This document shows, piece after piece, positions 16,035 through 22,950 of a DNA stretch of 30,561 bases. Within the stretch, counting starts at the first letter, position 1. Each line of letters begins with the position of its first letter. Source of the stretch: CAIUVD01 sp044338255 (GTDB lineage Bacteria; Planctomycetota; UBA11346); contig JBIILZ010000040.1 of NCBI GenBank assembly GCA_044338255.1, positions 1-30,561 on the forward strand, written 5' to 3'. The notes below the pieces were generated by a model. The model made no database searches. It worked only from the letters and a program-made list of their open reading frames with translations, and was not told where the DNA came from. The position numbers were made by a program, and so were the translations under genes.

Positions 16035-16961
16035 TCAGCCGAGTTTGACGAACGTCAGGTGCGGGACGAACTTGTCATCGAAGCGCTTATTGCTGGGAAT
16101 GATACCGGTGGTGATCGCGCTGCCGCGATGAGCCTTGGCGAGGCTGTTCCACCACGCCGTCTCGTCGGCGAGATCGACCTGCGCGAGGTGCTTGCACCAG
16201 CGCTTGGCGATGGCGTTCCAGAAGTAGCCGCCGCGATCCTTGATCGCATCCTTGGCCGAGAATGGTGTCTCAAGGGCGCAGAAGAGCCTCGGCTGGGCGA
16301 GATCTGCGAGGATCTCGGCAAGATACGGAGCACTTCTGCCGAGCTGCGCAAGATCGGTGCTGAGGATCTTCACCAGGGCTTCGACATCGGCGCGGGCGCG
16401 ATGGCCTTCGAAGAAGAAGCCATGATCACGGGCCAGGGAGCCCAGCGATTTTCCGCAGGCCCCGGTCCATTCGATCTGGTTCAGGGTGCAACCCCAGGTG
16501 ATCTCGGCCGCCGCCGGGAATTGCCGGACCATCACGCTGCGATCGAACTTGGCGTTGTGGGCGAGGATCAGGTCGGCGCTGGCGAGCAGGGCCTCGACCT
16601 CTGCGACGGGAATCTGTTTACCCGCCACCAGCTCGTTGGTGATGCCGGTGATGCGGGTGATCTCCTCGCTGATCGGCAGGCGCGGCTGCTGCAGCCATTC
16701 GTGCGTCGCGACATGGCTGAGGAGCTCGCCGCTTGCCGGATCATAGGTGAAGACGGCAAGGCATAGATCAATGATCTCGACAGTGTCGGTATTCAGGCCG
16801 GTGGTTTCGGTGTCGATGACCAGCAGCCTGGCTGTGGTCGACGTCGACAGTCTCGTCACCTGTTTCGTCACCGATGCAGGTGCCGGCGGCAGCGCGATGC
16901 CGCCATGGAATTTGTGCAAGACGATGTGGTTGCCGTCTGCGCTCAAGCCGACTTGGGTCAT
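16035..16961 (-). CDS. DnaQ-like 3'-5' exonuclease (DEDDh)
   Basis: 308 aa from ATG 16961; a longer frame upstream lacks family similarity. The exonuclease domain (residues about 45-215) has Exo I as LLVIDTETTGL, Exo II as LILAHNAKFD and Exo III as EGHRARADVEAL, giving the full Asp-Glu-Asp-His-Asp set. About 100 further residues at the C-terminus are unassigned. DEDDh enzymes trim DNA or RNA from the 3' end (DnaQ, RNase T, oligoribonuclease). The gene follows rtcA on the same strand after 90 bp with no terminator, so it may be the last gene of the RNA-repair operon. A role in trimming broken RNA is an inference from position. Confidence 0.82.
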   Translation of the reverse strand: MTQVGLSADGNHIVLHKFHGGIALPPAPASVTKQVTRLSTSTTARLLVIDTETTGLNTDTVEIIDLCLAVFTYDPASGELLSHVATHEWLQQPRLPISEEITRITGITNELVAGKQIPVAEVEALLASADLILAHNAKFDRSVMVRQFPAAAEITWGCTLNQIEWTGACGKSLGSLARDHGFFFEGHRARADVEALVKILSTDLAQLGRSAPYLAEILADLAQPRLFCALETPFSAKDAIKDRGGYFWNAIAKRWCKHLAQVDLADETAWWNSLAKAHRGSAITTGIIPSNKRFDDKFVPHLTFVKLG

Positions 16962-17051
16962 GGGTCCGTTTTCTGCTGGCTGCGTGGATGTCGCAAGACA
17001 AGTACCGTACCGCCAACGGCCCATACACCACCGGACAATCCTGTGATATGC

Positions 17052-18101
17052 TTAAGACCAGCGCGGCTGGCGCCAGCCGCCCGGAGACTGGGCGCGGATG
17101 GTGATCACGGCACCTTCGTCATCCTCGACCATGCTCACGACTTCGCCAAGAAAGGCGGCGATCACGGCCGCATTGGTGCGCGTGTGCAGGCTTGGCTTCA
17201 GTGTGCGGAAACAGCCTCCTCCGCCGCAGGCCAGGGGCAGCAGCAGCTGATCGGCGAGGTGCTCGCACACCGGGGCGCTGTGCTCAGCATAGCGCCGGAC
17301 CTGCTTGACGCAGTCCTGGGCCACCTGTTCCGCGGGCTTGCGCAGTTCACCGAAGGCGCTGAACACGGTGGTGACGTGGGTGTAGCGCAGCCGGGCGATG
17401 ATGGCGTTGCCCGGGCCGTGGGCAGCGACGCTCCGCTCGCTGATATCGGTGCGGCTCCAGTGCAGGCCATGCTTCAGGGCCTCGGCTTCACGGCTGGCAA
17501 TATGCGCCGGCAGATTGGCGAGCAGCACCTCGGCGTGCTGTCCGAGGAGCTTGCCGCGCTGGCGGAGGTCGAGGGCGATGGTCTCGCGCCAGGGCTGGAT
17601 GGTGGCCACCAGCGTGCCCCCGCCGGCAGGATGGAAGCCATGTCGCTCGAGCGCGATCGTCGCGCTGACGCCGCAGCTCTGAAGCACCGGCAGGAAGCTC
17701 TCGCACAGGAACTCGACCGTCGGCGCCATGCCGTTGTGCGTGCCGCCGCTGATGCGTACCTGCGATGGCCCGTCGCTGGCGAGCAGGATCGGCAGCACCG
17801 TCTGCAGCACCAGAGTGGTGCTGCCCGCCGAACCGATGTCGAAGACATAGTCACCAGCGCATGGCGCATGCGGGATGAAAGTGATGGTGCCGCTGCCGAG
17901 TTCGGCGCCGGTGATCTCGGCCTGGCAGACCTGCGCCGCCGCCTGCACCGCCATCAGATGCTGACGCTGCAGGCCCGGCTTGGGCCGGTGGGCACGGATC
18001 CGCGTCAGTGTCAACGGCTGCCCGGTGAGCGCTGAAAGCGTCAGCGACGAGCGCAGGATCTGTCCGCCGCCCTCGCCCATGGTGCCGTCGATGGTGATCA
18101 T
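17052..18101 (-). CDS. rtcA: RNA 3'-terminal phosphate cyclase
   Basis: 349 aa from ATG 18101, which overlaps the rtcB stop (ATGA), so tightly coupled. RtcA converts RNA 3'-phosphate ends to 2',3'-cyclic phosphate through an AMP intermediate. Visible landmarks are the N-terminal GTMGEGGGQILRSSL, RAHRPKPGLQRQHL, the middle HPAGGG and the catalytic region EHLADQLLLPLA, whose His is adenylylated, then TLKPSLHTRTNAAV. Length and motif order match E. coli RtcA. In the longer reading frame the residues before the ATG are a shadow of rtcB. Confidence 0.95.
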   Translation of the reverse strand: MITIDGTMGEGGGQILRSSLTLSALTGQPLTLTRIRAHRPKPGLQRQHLMAVQAAAQVCQAEITGAELGSGTITFIPHAPCAGDYVFDIGSAGSTTLVLQTVLPILLASDGPSQVRISGGTHNGMAPTVEFLCESFLPVLQSCGVSATIALERHGFHPAGGGTLVATIQPWRETIALDLRQRGKLLGQHAEVLLANLPAHIASREAEALKHGLHWSRTDISERSVAAHGPGNAIIARLRYTHVTTVFSAFGELRKPAEQVAQDCVKQVRRYAEHSAPVCEHLADQLLLPLACGGGGCFRTLKPSLHTRTNAAVIAAFLGEVVSMVEDDEGAVITIRAQSPGGWRQPRWS

Positions 18102-19333
18102 CCCTTCACACAGACCACTTGCTTGAGGGTGTGCACGATCTCCACGAGGTCGCTCTGCGCCGCCATCACGGCGTCGATATCCTTGTAGGCCATCGGCGTC
18201 TCGTCGATGACCTCGGCATCCTTGCGGCACTCGACGCCGGCCGTGGCCAAGGCGTGGTCGGCGAGCGTGAACAGCTTCTTGGCCTTGGTCCGCGACATCG
18301 CTCGGCCGGCCCCATGGCTGCATGAACAGAACGATTCGGGATGACCCTTGCCGCAGACGATATAGCTGCGTGCGCCCATCGAGCCGGGAATGATGCCCAT
18401 CTCGCCCACGCCGGCACGCACCGCGCCTTTGCGCGTGACCCACACCTTGGCCCCGAAATGCTGTTCCTCCTGAACGTAGTTGTGATGGCAGTTCACGGCT
18501 TCGAGGGTGCACGTGAACGGCTTGATGCCGGGAGTCTTGGCGACGGCGGCGATGACGTTTTCGAGCATGATCTGACGGTTGATGCGGGCATAGGTCTGGG
18601 CCCAGGTCACCGCCGTGGTGTAGTCGTGGAAGTGCTCGCTGCCTTCGTTGAAATAGGCGAGATCGCGATCCGGCAGATCGACGCCGGCGCGGCGGCAATC
18701 ATCGCGGGCCATGCCAATGAAGAATTCGCCGAAACGGTTACCGACGCCACGTGAACCGGAATGCAGCATCAACCACACCGCCCCGGCTTCATCAAGGCAG
18801 ACCTCGATGAAGTGGTTGCCGGTGCCGAGGGTACCCAGGTGGTTCAGCGAATTACCACGGCACAATTTCGGGTATTTGGCCCCGATCTGCGCGTAATCAC
18901 CGGCCAGATGCTGGTGCCACAGCGCGCTCACCCGAGCCGGAAGATCATGCCAGGCGCCGCGGTCGTTGGCTCCGCCCTGGTCGGTCCGTCCATGCGGCAC
19001 GGCGCGCTCGATGGCCTCGCGCACCGCCCCCAGGTGATCGGGCAGATCAGCGGCGTTCAACGAGGTCCGTACGGCGCACATCCCACACCCGATATCGACT
19101 CCGACCGCAGCCGGGATGATGGCGCCGATGGTCGGGATCACCGAGCCGATGGTGGCCCCGATCCCCATGTGCACGTCGGGCATCACGGCCACGTGGGAAT
19201 GGATGAACGGCATGCGCGCGGCGTTCAGCAGCTGCGCACGCGCTTCATCTTCGAGCGGCACGCCACGCACCCAGGCCTTGATCGGCACGGCGCCGGCAGC
19301 GGTGATGGTTTCGTATTGGGTCATGATAAGCAT
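18098..19333 (-). CDS. rtcB: RNA-splicing ligase RtcB (3'-phosphate / 5'-OH RNA ligase)
   Basis: 411 aa, against 408 in E. coli, with close similarity throughout. RtcB joins 2',3'-cyclic-phosphate or 3'-phosphate RNA ends to 5'-OH ends using GTP and Mn2+. Key residues are present: AVGVDIGCGM (metal Cys), LGTLGTGNHFIE and HSGSRGVGN (metal His), and CSCSHGAGRAMSR with the guanylylated His. It ends VVCVKG as in E. coli. ATG 19333 is chosen for a TGGA-type ribosome site; ATG 19324 is also possible. It begins 22 bp after the tRNA-like element, and rtcA follows with an ATGA overlap. Confidence 0.97.
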   Translation of the reverse strand: MLIMTQYETITAAGAVPIKAWVRGVPLEDEARAQLLNAARMPFIHSHVAVMPDVHMGIGATIGSVIPTIGAIIPAAVGVDIGCGMCAVRTSLNAADLPDHLGAVREAIERAVPHGRTDQGGANDRGAWHDLPARVSALWHQHLAGDYAQIGAKYPKLCRGNSLNHLGTLGTGNHFIEVCLDEAGAVWLMLHSGSRGVGNRFGEFFIGMARDDCRRAGVDLPDRDLAYFNEGSEHFHDYTTAVTWAQTYARINRQIMLENVIAAVAKTPGIKPFTCTLEAVNCHHNYVQEEQHFGAKVWVTRKGAVRAGVGEMGIIPGSMGARSYIVCGKGHPESFCSCSHGAGRAMSRTKAKKLFTLADHALATAGVECRKDAEVIDETPMAYKDIDAVMAAQSDLVEIVHTLKQVVCVKG

Positions 19334-19355
19334 GGTTATTCCAGGTAAAAACAAG

Positions 19356-19424
19356 CCACGACGAGATTCAGGGAACGGACACCCTGCGGGATAGAGACTG
19401 CTCTATCGCTGAGCTACCACGACG
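19356..19424 (-). ncRNA. tRNA-like element (candidate Y RNA-type module) upstream of rtcB
   Basis: The minus-strand sequence GGTAGCTCAGCGATAGAGCA (19418-19399) is the classic tRNA D-arm, with stem GCTC/GAGC. Further along, GTTC and GAATC recall a T-arm but are split by CCT. No acceptor stem can form, because the two outer strands are direct repeats (CGTCGTGG at 19424-19417 and 19363-19356). Alternative hairpins are GATAGAG-CAGT-CTCTATC (19407-19390) and CAGGG/CCCTG (19386-19369). It is thus not a working tRNA. In Salmonella the same place, between rsr and rtcBA, holds Y RNAs with a tRNA-like module, so a Y RNA-type part is the best guess. I do not find the Ro-binding stem sequences of known bacterial Y RNAs. 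Confidence 0.45.
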
Positions 19425-20253
19425 CACTTCGCGCAATCGCGCACCAGGCCTTGCTATCCAAGGGCGAGCTGGTGAGCAATTCGAAGGGCACCACGAGCAC
19501 CTCCAGTTTTTTATCCTGCTTCTAGGAGCCTGTCGGAGATAGGCGCCCGAGGATGGCGAAGGTATCGTGCGGCAGATCCAAGGCGGCAAGGCGGGCGGAT
19601 AGCGGAAGCTATCTGATCGTTTTGCCAACGCCGGAGATGCCGTACGAGACCCAGTCAGCCGACCAAGCCTAATTTCCGACAGGCTCCTAGGCATAAAAGG
19701 CGCGCCGCGTCGCATCCTTGGGTCTGGGATGGACCATCCGCACCAGATCTGCAAATGGCGGATCGTTACTGATGGTTGCCGACAGCAGCTGGGCGTCAGA
19801 CAGCTGATCCATCCACGCCTGCACAAGTTTTTTCGGCGCCGTGCCCAGCGACTTGCGGCCGCTGACTCCCGAACGCAGGATCTGCACGAAGGTCCGCACC
19901 ATCTTGGCGTTGTTGCACACCCGTGCGAAGACGCGTTTGAGCAGGCTCACATCGCGGACCGCCAACACCGCCAGGAGCAGGGCGGGCAGATCCTTCATAT
20001 GCCCGGATGCCCGGGCGTGGAGGGCGACCTGCGCCACCCACAATGGTTCGACACTGTGCGCCAAGGTCAGCACCATCTCCAGCTGCTCATCGGCACTCGC
20101 GTAGAAGGTTCCGTTTAGGCAGCCGGTCGCGGCGTACTGCGCCAAGGCGTACTTTGGCGATATGACGTACGCTGGACCACCGGCAGCATTGAAGGCATCA
20201 GTCTTCGCCAGCAGGGCGCCGGGATGCGACGGGAAAAGGTGCGGGTTGGCCAT
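19414..20253 (-). pseudogene. rsr: rsr / Ro60-like TROVE protein, disrupted by a MITE and truncated
   Basis: The first 188 codons (20253 to 19690) give a good TROVE N-terminus: MANPHLFPSHPGALLAKTDA, ASGHMKDLPALLLAVLAVRD, LKRVFARVCNNAKMVRTF and ADLVRMVHPRPKDATRRAFY. They stop at a TAG made by the MITE end. Beyond the MITE, 35 codons (19521-19417) resume the domain in the right frame (VVPFELLTSSPLDSKAWCAI), then hit a TAG within the tRNA-like element. About 20-30 residues normally between the halves are missing, and so is the whole C-terminal half with its vWA-like domain. Ro proteins bind Y RNA and misfolded RNA. This one is almost certainly non-functional. Confidence 0.88.
19522..19690 (+). 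mobile_element. Foldback MITE, copy B (169 bp), inserted in rsr
   Basis: Bounded by CTAG, with TA at 19523-19524 and 19688-19689 as the likely duplicated target. Terminal repeats are GGAGCCTGTCGGAGATAGGC at the left and the matching inverted end with one change at the right. The centre is GATAGC-GGAA-GCTATC (19598-19613), at the exact midpoint. It is closely similar to copy C and in the opposite orientation. It contains no open reading frame of note. It lies within the predicted rsr-rtcBA transcript and would form a long RNA hairpin there. Confidence 0.92.
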
Positions 20254-20282
20254 GATCTGATCCAGGTGGATGGGTGAGCAGA

Positions 20283-20298
20283 TGCGCAGGCTGTGCCA
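20283..20298 (-). promoter_or_regulatory. Sigma-54 (-24/-12) promoter of the rsr-rtcBA operon
   Basis: On the minus strand TGGCACAGCCTGCGCA keeps the -24 GG and -12 GC at the exact 10-base spacing, with a perfect TGGCAC box; the two T residues before GC are replaced by GC. Transcription would start near 20272, about 18 nt before the rsr ATG. A sigma-54 promoter is expected because the divergent gene is the sigma-54 activator RtcR. Confidence 0.72.
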
Positions 20299-20319
20299 GG
20301 ACCGGACGGAATGCTGATA

Positions 20320-20366
20320 AATATACGTAAAAATATTATATTATTATACTTACGATTAATGTAAGG
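20320..20366. promoter_or_regulatory. AT-rich rtcR-rsr intergenic segment with an inverted repeat
   Basis: A sharply AT-rich stretch between the sigma-54 promoter and rtcR, carrying CTTAC-N7-GTAAG (20349-20365). This is where an RtcR upstream activating site and a bending site for IHF would be expected. The assignment is positional; no consensus for RtcR is assumed. Confidence 0.4.
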
Positions 20367-20436
20367 AGCGTGTACGTGCGCTTTGAGTGGGCAATACCTT
20401 CTCTTGTGAGAGTGTTTATTCGCTGATATTCGAGTC

Positions 20437-22071
20437 ATGGGAAAGAATCGTCCACTCGTCGTAATTGGCCTGCTCGGCCCCGTGCTCGATGCTGGGCATG
20501 ACGCCAAGCGGTGGCTGCGCTGGCGTCCGACGGTGGGCTTGCATCAGCAGGAGGATCTGCTCATCAGTCGCTTCGAGATGCTCCATCAGCGGCGTTACAA
20601 CAACCTCGCCGCCGGCATCACCGCGGACATCCATCAGGTCTCGCCGACGACCAAGGTCCATGGCCGGCATATCGAATTCAGTGACCCCTGGGACTTCCAA
20701 GAGGTCTACGGCGCGTTGTGGGGTTTTGCCGCCGGCTATCCGTGGAAACCGGATGAGGAAGACTACCTGGTGCACATTACCACCGGTACGCATGTCGCTC
20801 AGATCTGCCTGTTCCTGCTGACCGAGACCCGGCACTTTCCGGCGCGCCTAGTGCAGACCCAGCCGGGGGTGAAGCGTGGCCCCGGCGGGCGCACCGACGC
20901 AGGGGAGGGTCGGGCGACGTTCGCGGGGACCTCGACCATCATCGATCTCGACCTGTCGCGTTACGATAAGCTCGCTTCGCGCTTCGCGGACGAGCGCGCC
21001 GCCAGCGCCGCCGTGCTCACTGCCGGCATCCCCACGCGCAACCCGGCATTCACGCAATTGATTACACGCGTCGAACAGGTCGCCGCTGCCACTCGTGCGC
21101 CGATCCTCCTCGGCGGTCCGACCGGGGCCGGCAAGACGGTGCTGGCGCGGCGTATCTTTGAACTCAAAAAGGCCCGCAATCTGGTCGATGGGGCCTTCGT
21201 CGAGCTCAACTGCGCGACGGTCAGGGGTGACGCCGCCAACTCGGCGCTATTCGGTCATCGCAAGGGCGCCTTCACCGGTGCGCTCAATGATCGCGAGGGG
21301 CTGCTCAAACGCGCTAATAGCGGCGTACTGTTCCTCGATGAGATCGGCGAGCTCGGGCTCGATGAACAGGCGATGCTGTTGCGCGCTGTCGAGGACAAGG
21401 TGTTCCTGCCTCTGGGAGCCGACAAGCCGGTGCTTTCTGATTTCCAACTGATCGCAGGTTCCAATCGCGATCTGCGGGCGGCGGTGCGCGCCGGAAACTT
21501 TCGCGAGGACCTGCTGGCGCGCATCGATCTGTGGACGTTCATCCTCCCCGGCCTAGCCCAGCGACGGGAAGATATCGAGCCTAATCTCGATTTCGAACTC
21601 CAACGCTTCGCTCGCGATCATGGACGCAAGGTGAGCTTTAACCGCGAGGCCCGCAGCCGTTTCCTCGACTTCGCCAACTCCCCAGCTGCGGCCTGGAAGG
21701 CAAATTTCCGCGACCTCGGCTCGGCCGTGACGCGCATGGCGACCTTGGCCAGCAACGGTCGCATCGATGTGGCCCTGGTCGAGGAGGAGATCTCCCGTCT
21801 ACGTGAGCAATGGCAAGCGCCTGCGGCGCTCGTCGACGAGCCGCTGCTGGATGAGCTGCGTGGTCCGCAGGCGGCACCGCTGGATCACTTCGATCGCGTC
21901 CAGCTCGCCGAGGTCGTGCGCATCTGCCGTCAATCACGCTCGCTCTCGGAGGCCGGACGCAATCTGTTTGCGGTCACGCGTCTGGCACGCAAGTCCGCCA
22001 ACGATGCCGATCGCCTGCAGAAATACCTGGCGCGGTTCGCGCTCACCTGGGAGGACGTGCGCGGCTTCTGA
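20437..22071 (+). CDS. rtcR: RtcR, sigma-54-dependent activator of RNA repair genes
   Basis: 544 aa, against 532 in E. coli. The N-terminal 185 residues are the RtcR regulatory (CARF-like) domain, beginning VVIGLLGPVLDAG and containing LVHITTGTHVAQICLFLL. The central AAA+ domain (about 205-430) has Walker A GGPTGAGKTV near residue 227, the sigma-54 contact loop GAFTGA near 277 and Walker B VLFLDEIGEL. The C-terminus ends in a helix-turn-helix region (VVRICRQSRSLSEAGRNLF). The N-domain is known to sense RNA-derived ligands and relieve autoinhibition. It is divergent from rsr-rtcBA with a -24/-12 promoter between, so control of that operon is well supported. Confidence 0.95.
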   Translation: MGKNRPLVVIGLLGPVLDAGHDAKRWLRWRPTVGLHQQEDLLISRFEMLHQRRYNNLAAGITADIHQVSPTTKVHGRHIEFSDPWDFQEVYGALWGFAAGYPWKPDEEDYLVHITTGTHVAQICLFLLTETRHFPARLVQTQPGVKRGPGGRTDAGEGRATFAGTSTIIDLDLSRYDKLASRFADERAASAAVLTAGIPTRNPAFTQLITRVEQVAAATRAPILLGGPTGAGKTVLARRIFELKKARNLVDGAFVELNCATVRGDAANSALFGHRKGAFTGALNDREGLLKRANSGVLFLDEIGELGLDEQAMLLRAVEDKVFLPLGADKPVLSDFQLIAGSNRDLRAAVRAGNFREDLLARIDLWTFILPGLAQRREDIEPNLDFELQRFARDHGRKVSFNREARSRFLDFANSPAAAWKANFRDLGSAVTRMATLASNGRIDVALVEEEISRLREQWQAPAALVDEPLLDELRGPQAAPLDHFDRVQLAEVVRICRQSRSLSEAGRNLFAVTRLARKSANDADRLQKYLARFALTWEDVRGF

Positions 22072-22081
22072 CTCAAGTTTG

Positions 22082-22660
22082 CTAGGTTACGACGCTGAAG
22101 GCAGCGCGCTGCAGATCGCCGTCACGGCTGCTGCCGCCGACCAGGAGCTCGAACTCACCCGGCTCAACCACTCATTCGCCGGCGGCATCGCAGAGTTCGA
22201 GGTCGGCGTAGGGGAAGGTGAAGGTCACCGTGTGTTCCTCTCCGGGCTCGAGGTGGATGGTGGTCCAGGCCTTGAGCTTCTTCGCCGGCCAGACTACCGA
22301 GGTGTAGCGGTCGTGAAGATAAGCCTGGACGATCTCATCGACGGCATGCAGGCCGTTGTTGGCGACGCGGGTTTTGGCGACGAGGGCCTCGCCGGCAGCC
22401 AGTATCTTGGCTCCGAGCCGCAGCCAGCGATAGCGGATGGAGGTGTAGGACAGGCCGAAGCCGAACGCGAACAGCGGATCGAAACCGACCCCGGGCAGAT
22501 CCGGATAGGCGCTCTGATGCGCCCCGAGAGCCTGGTCATAACGTACTGGTTGCTGGCCGACGTGGTGCGGCCACGAGAGGGTCAGCTTGCCGCAGGGATT
22601 GAGGTCGCCGAGCAGCGATATGGCCACACGCCCTGCGGCTTCGAGTGCGAGGATCCCCCG
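22082..22660 (-). pseudogene. Remnant of a GH3 beta-glucosidase C-terminus
   Basis: The frame shows the end of a family 3 glycoside hydrolase: LLGDLNPCGKLTLSWPHHVG, FDPLFAFGFGLSYTSIRY, then a fibronectin-III-like domain (VDEIVQAYLHDRYTSVVWPA, HLEPGEEHTVTFTF). A TGA at 22172-22174 interrupts it where Trp is expected, and the same frame then continues VVEPGEFELLVGGSS to a TAG at 22082. The N-terminal catalytic part is absent: the fragment begins inside the 3' end of a small membrane protein gene in another frame. The two lesions (5' deletion and nonsense codon) mark it as dead. It converges with rtcR. Confidence 0.85.
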
Positions 22661-22872
22661 GATATTCCCATTCCGCCACCGCCAATGAACATCGCGAAGC
22701 AGCTGCCGATGGCGAGCGCGAAACCTGCCAGGACGACGATGCAGATCCAGATGAAGATGCGCATCATCAGCGGCTTGTTCATCTGCACATAGAAGAGCAT
22801 TACCGCACCCCAGGCGGACACGAGCGCTAGGACCGCGGGGATGGCCATTATTCCGAGCAGCGAAAATCCCAT
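22582..22872 (-). CDS. Small membrane protein, 3' end probably altered
   Basis: 96 aa. Two transmembrane helices are clear (IMAIPAVLALVSAWGAVMLF and RIFIWICIVVLAGFALAIGS, followed by CFAMFIGGGGMG). The last about 25 residues (SSHSKPQGVWPYRC onward) are read out of the overlapping GH3 fragment in a different frame and are not expected in the native protein. The original gene probably ended just after the Gly-rich segment before the junction near 22660. A GAGG-type ribosome site precedes the ATG. No function recognised. Confidence 0.5.
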   Translation of the reverse strand: MGFSLLGIMAIPAVLALVSAWGAVMLFYVQMNKPLMMRIFIWICIVVLAGFALAIGSCFAMFIGGGGMGISGGSSHSKPQGVWPYRCSATSIPAAS

Positions 22873-22950
22873 GCCCTCATCCTACACCCAGTGGGTTTAA
22901 ATACGGACTGATTCTTGTGTTCATTAACCGTGTGCGCAGCGTGCCCGACA

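Noticed and set aside
16029..18035. Long plus-strand open frames opposite the exonuclease and rtcA
   Set aside because: They are GC-rich antisense shadows of well-recognised genes, with low-complexity translations and no motifs.
18102..18698. N-terminal extension of RtcA
   Set aside because: It is rtcB read in another frame. ATG 18101 matches the family N-terminus and gives an ATGA overlap.
19356..19424. Functional tRNA gene
   Set aside because: No acceptor stem, no proper anticodon stem and a broken T-arm; only the D-arm is canonical.
22172..22174. TGA recoded as Trp or selenocysteine
   Set aside because: TGA ends several intact genes here (HAD hydrolase, rtcB, rtcR). The GH3 fragment is also 5'-truncated, so a simple nonsense mutation is more likely.
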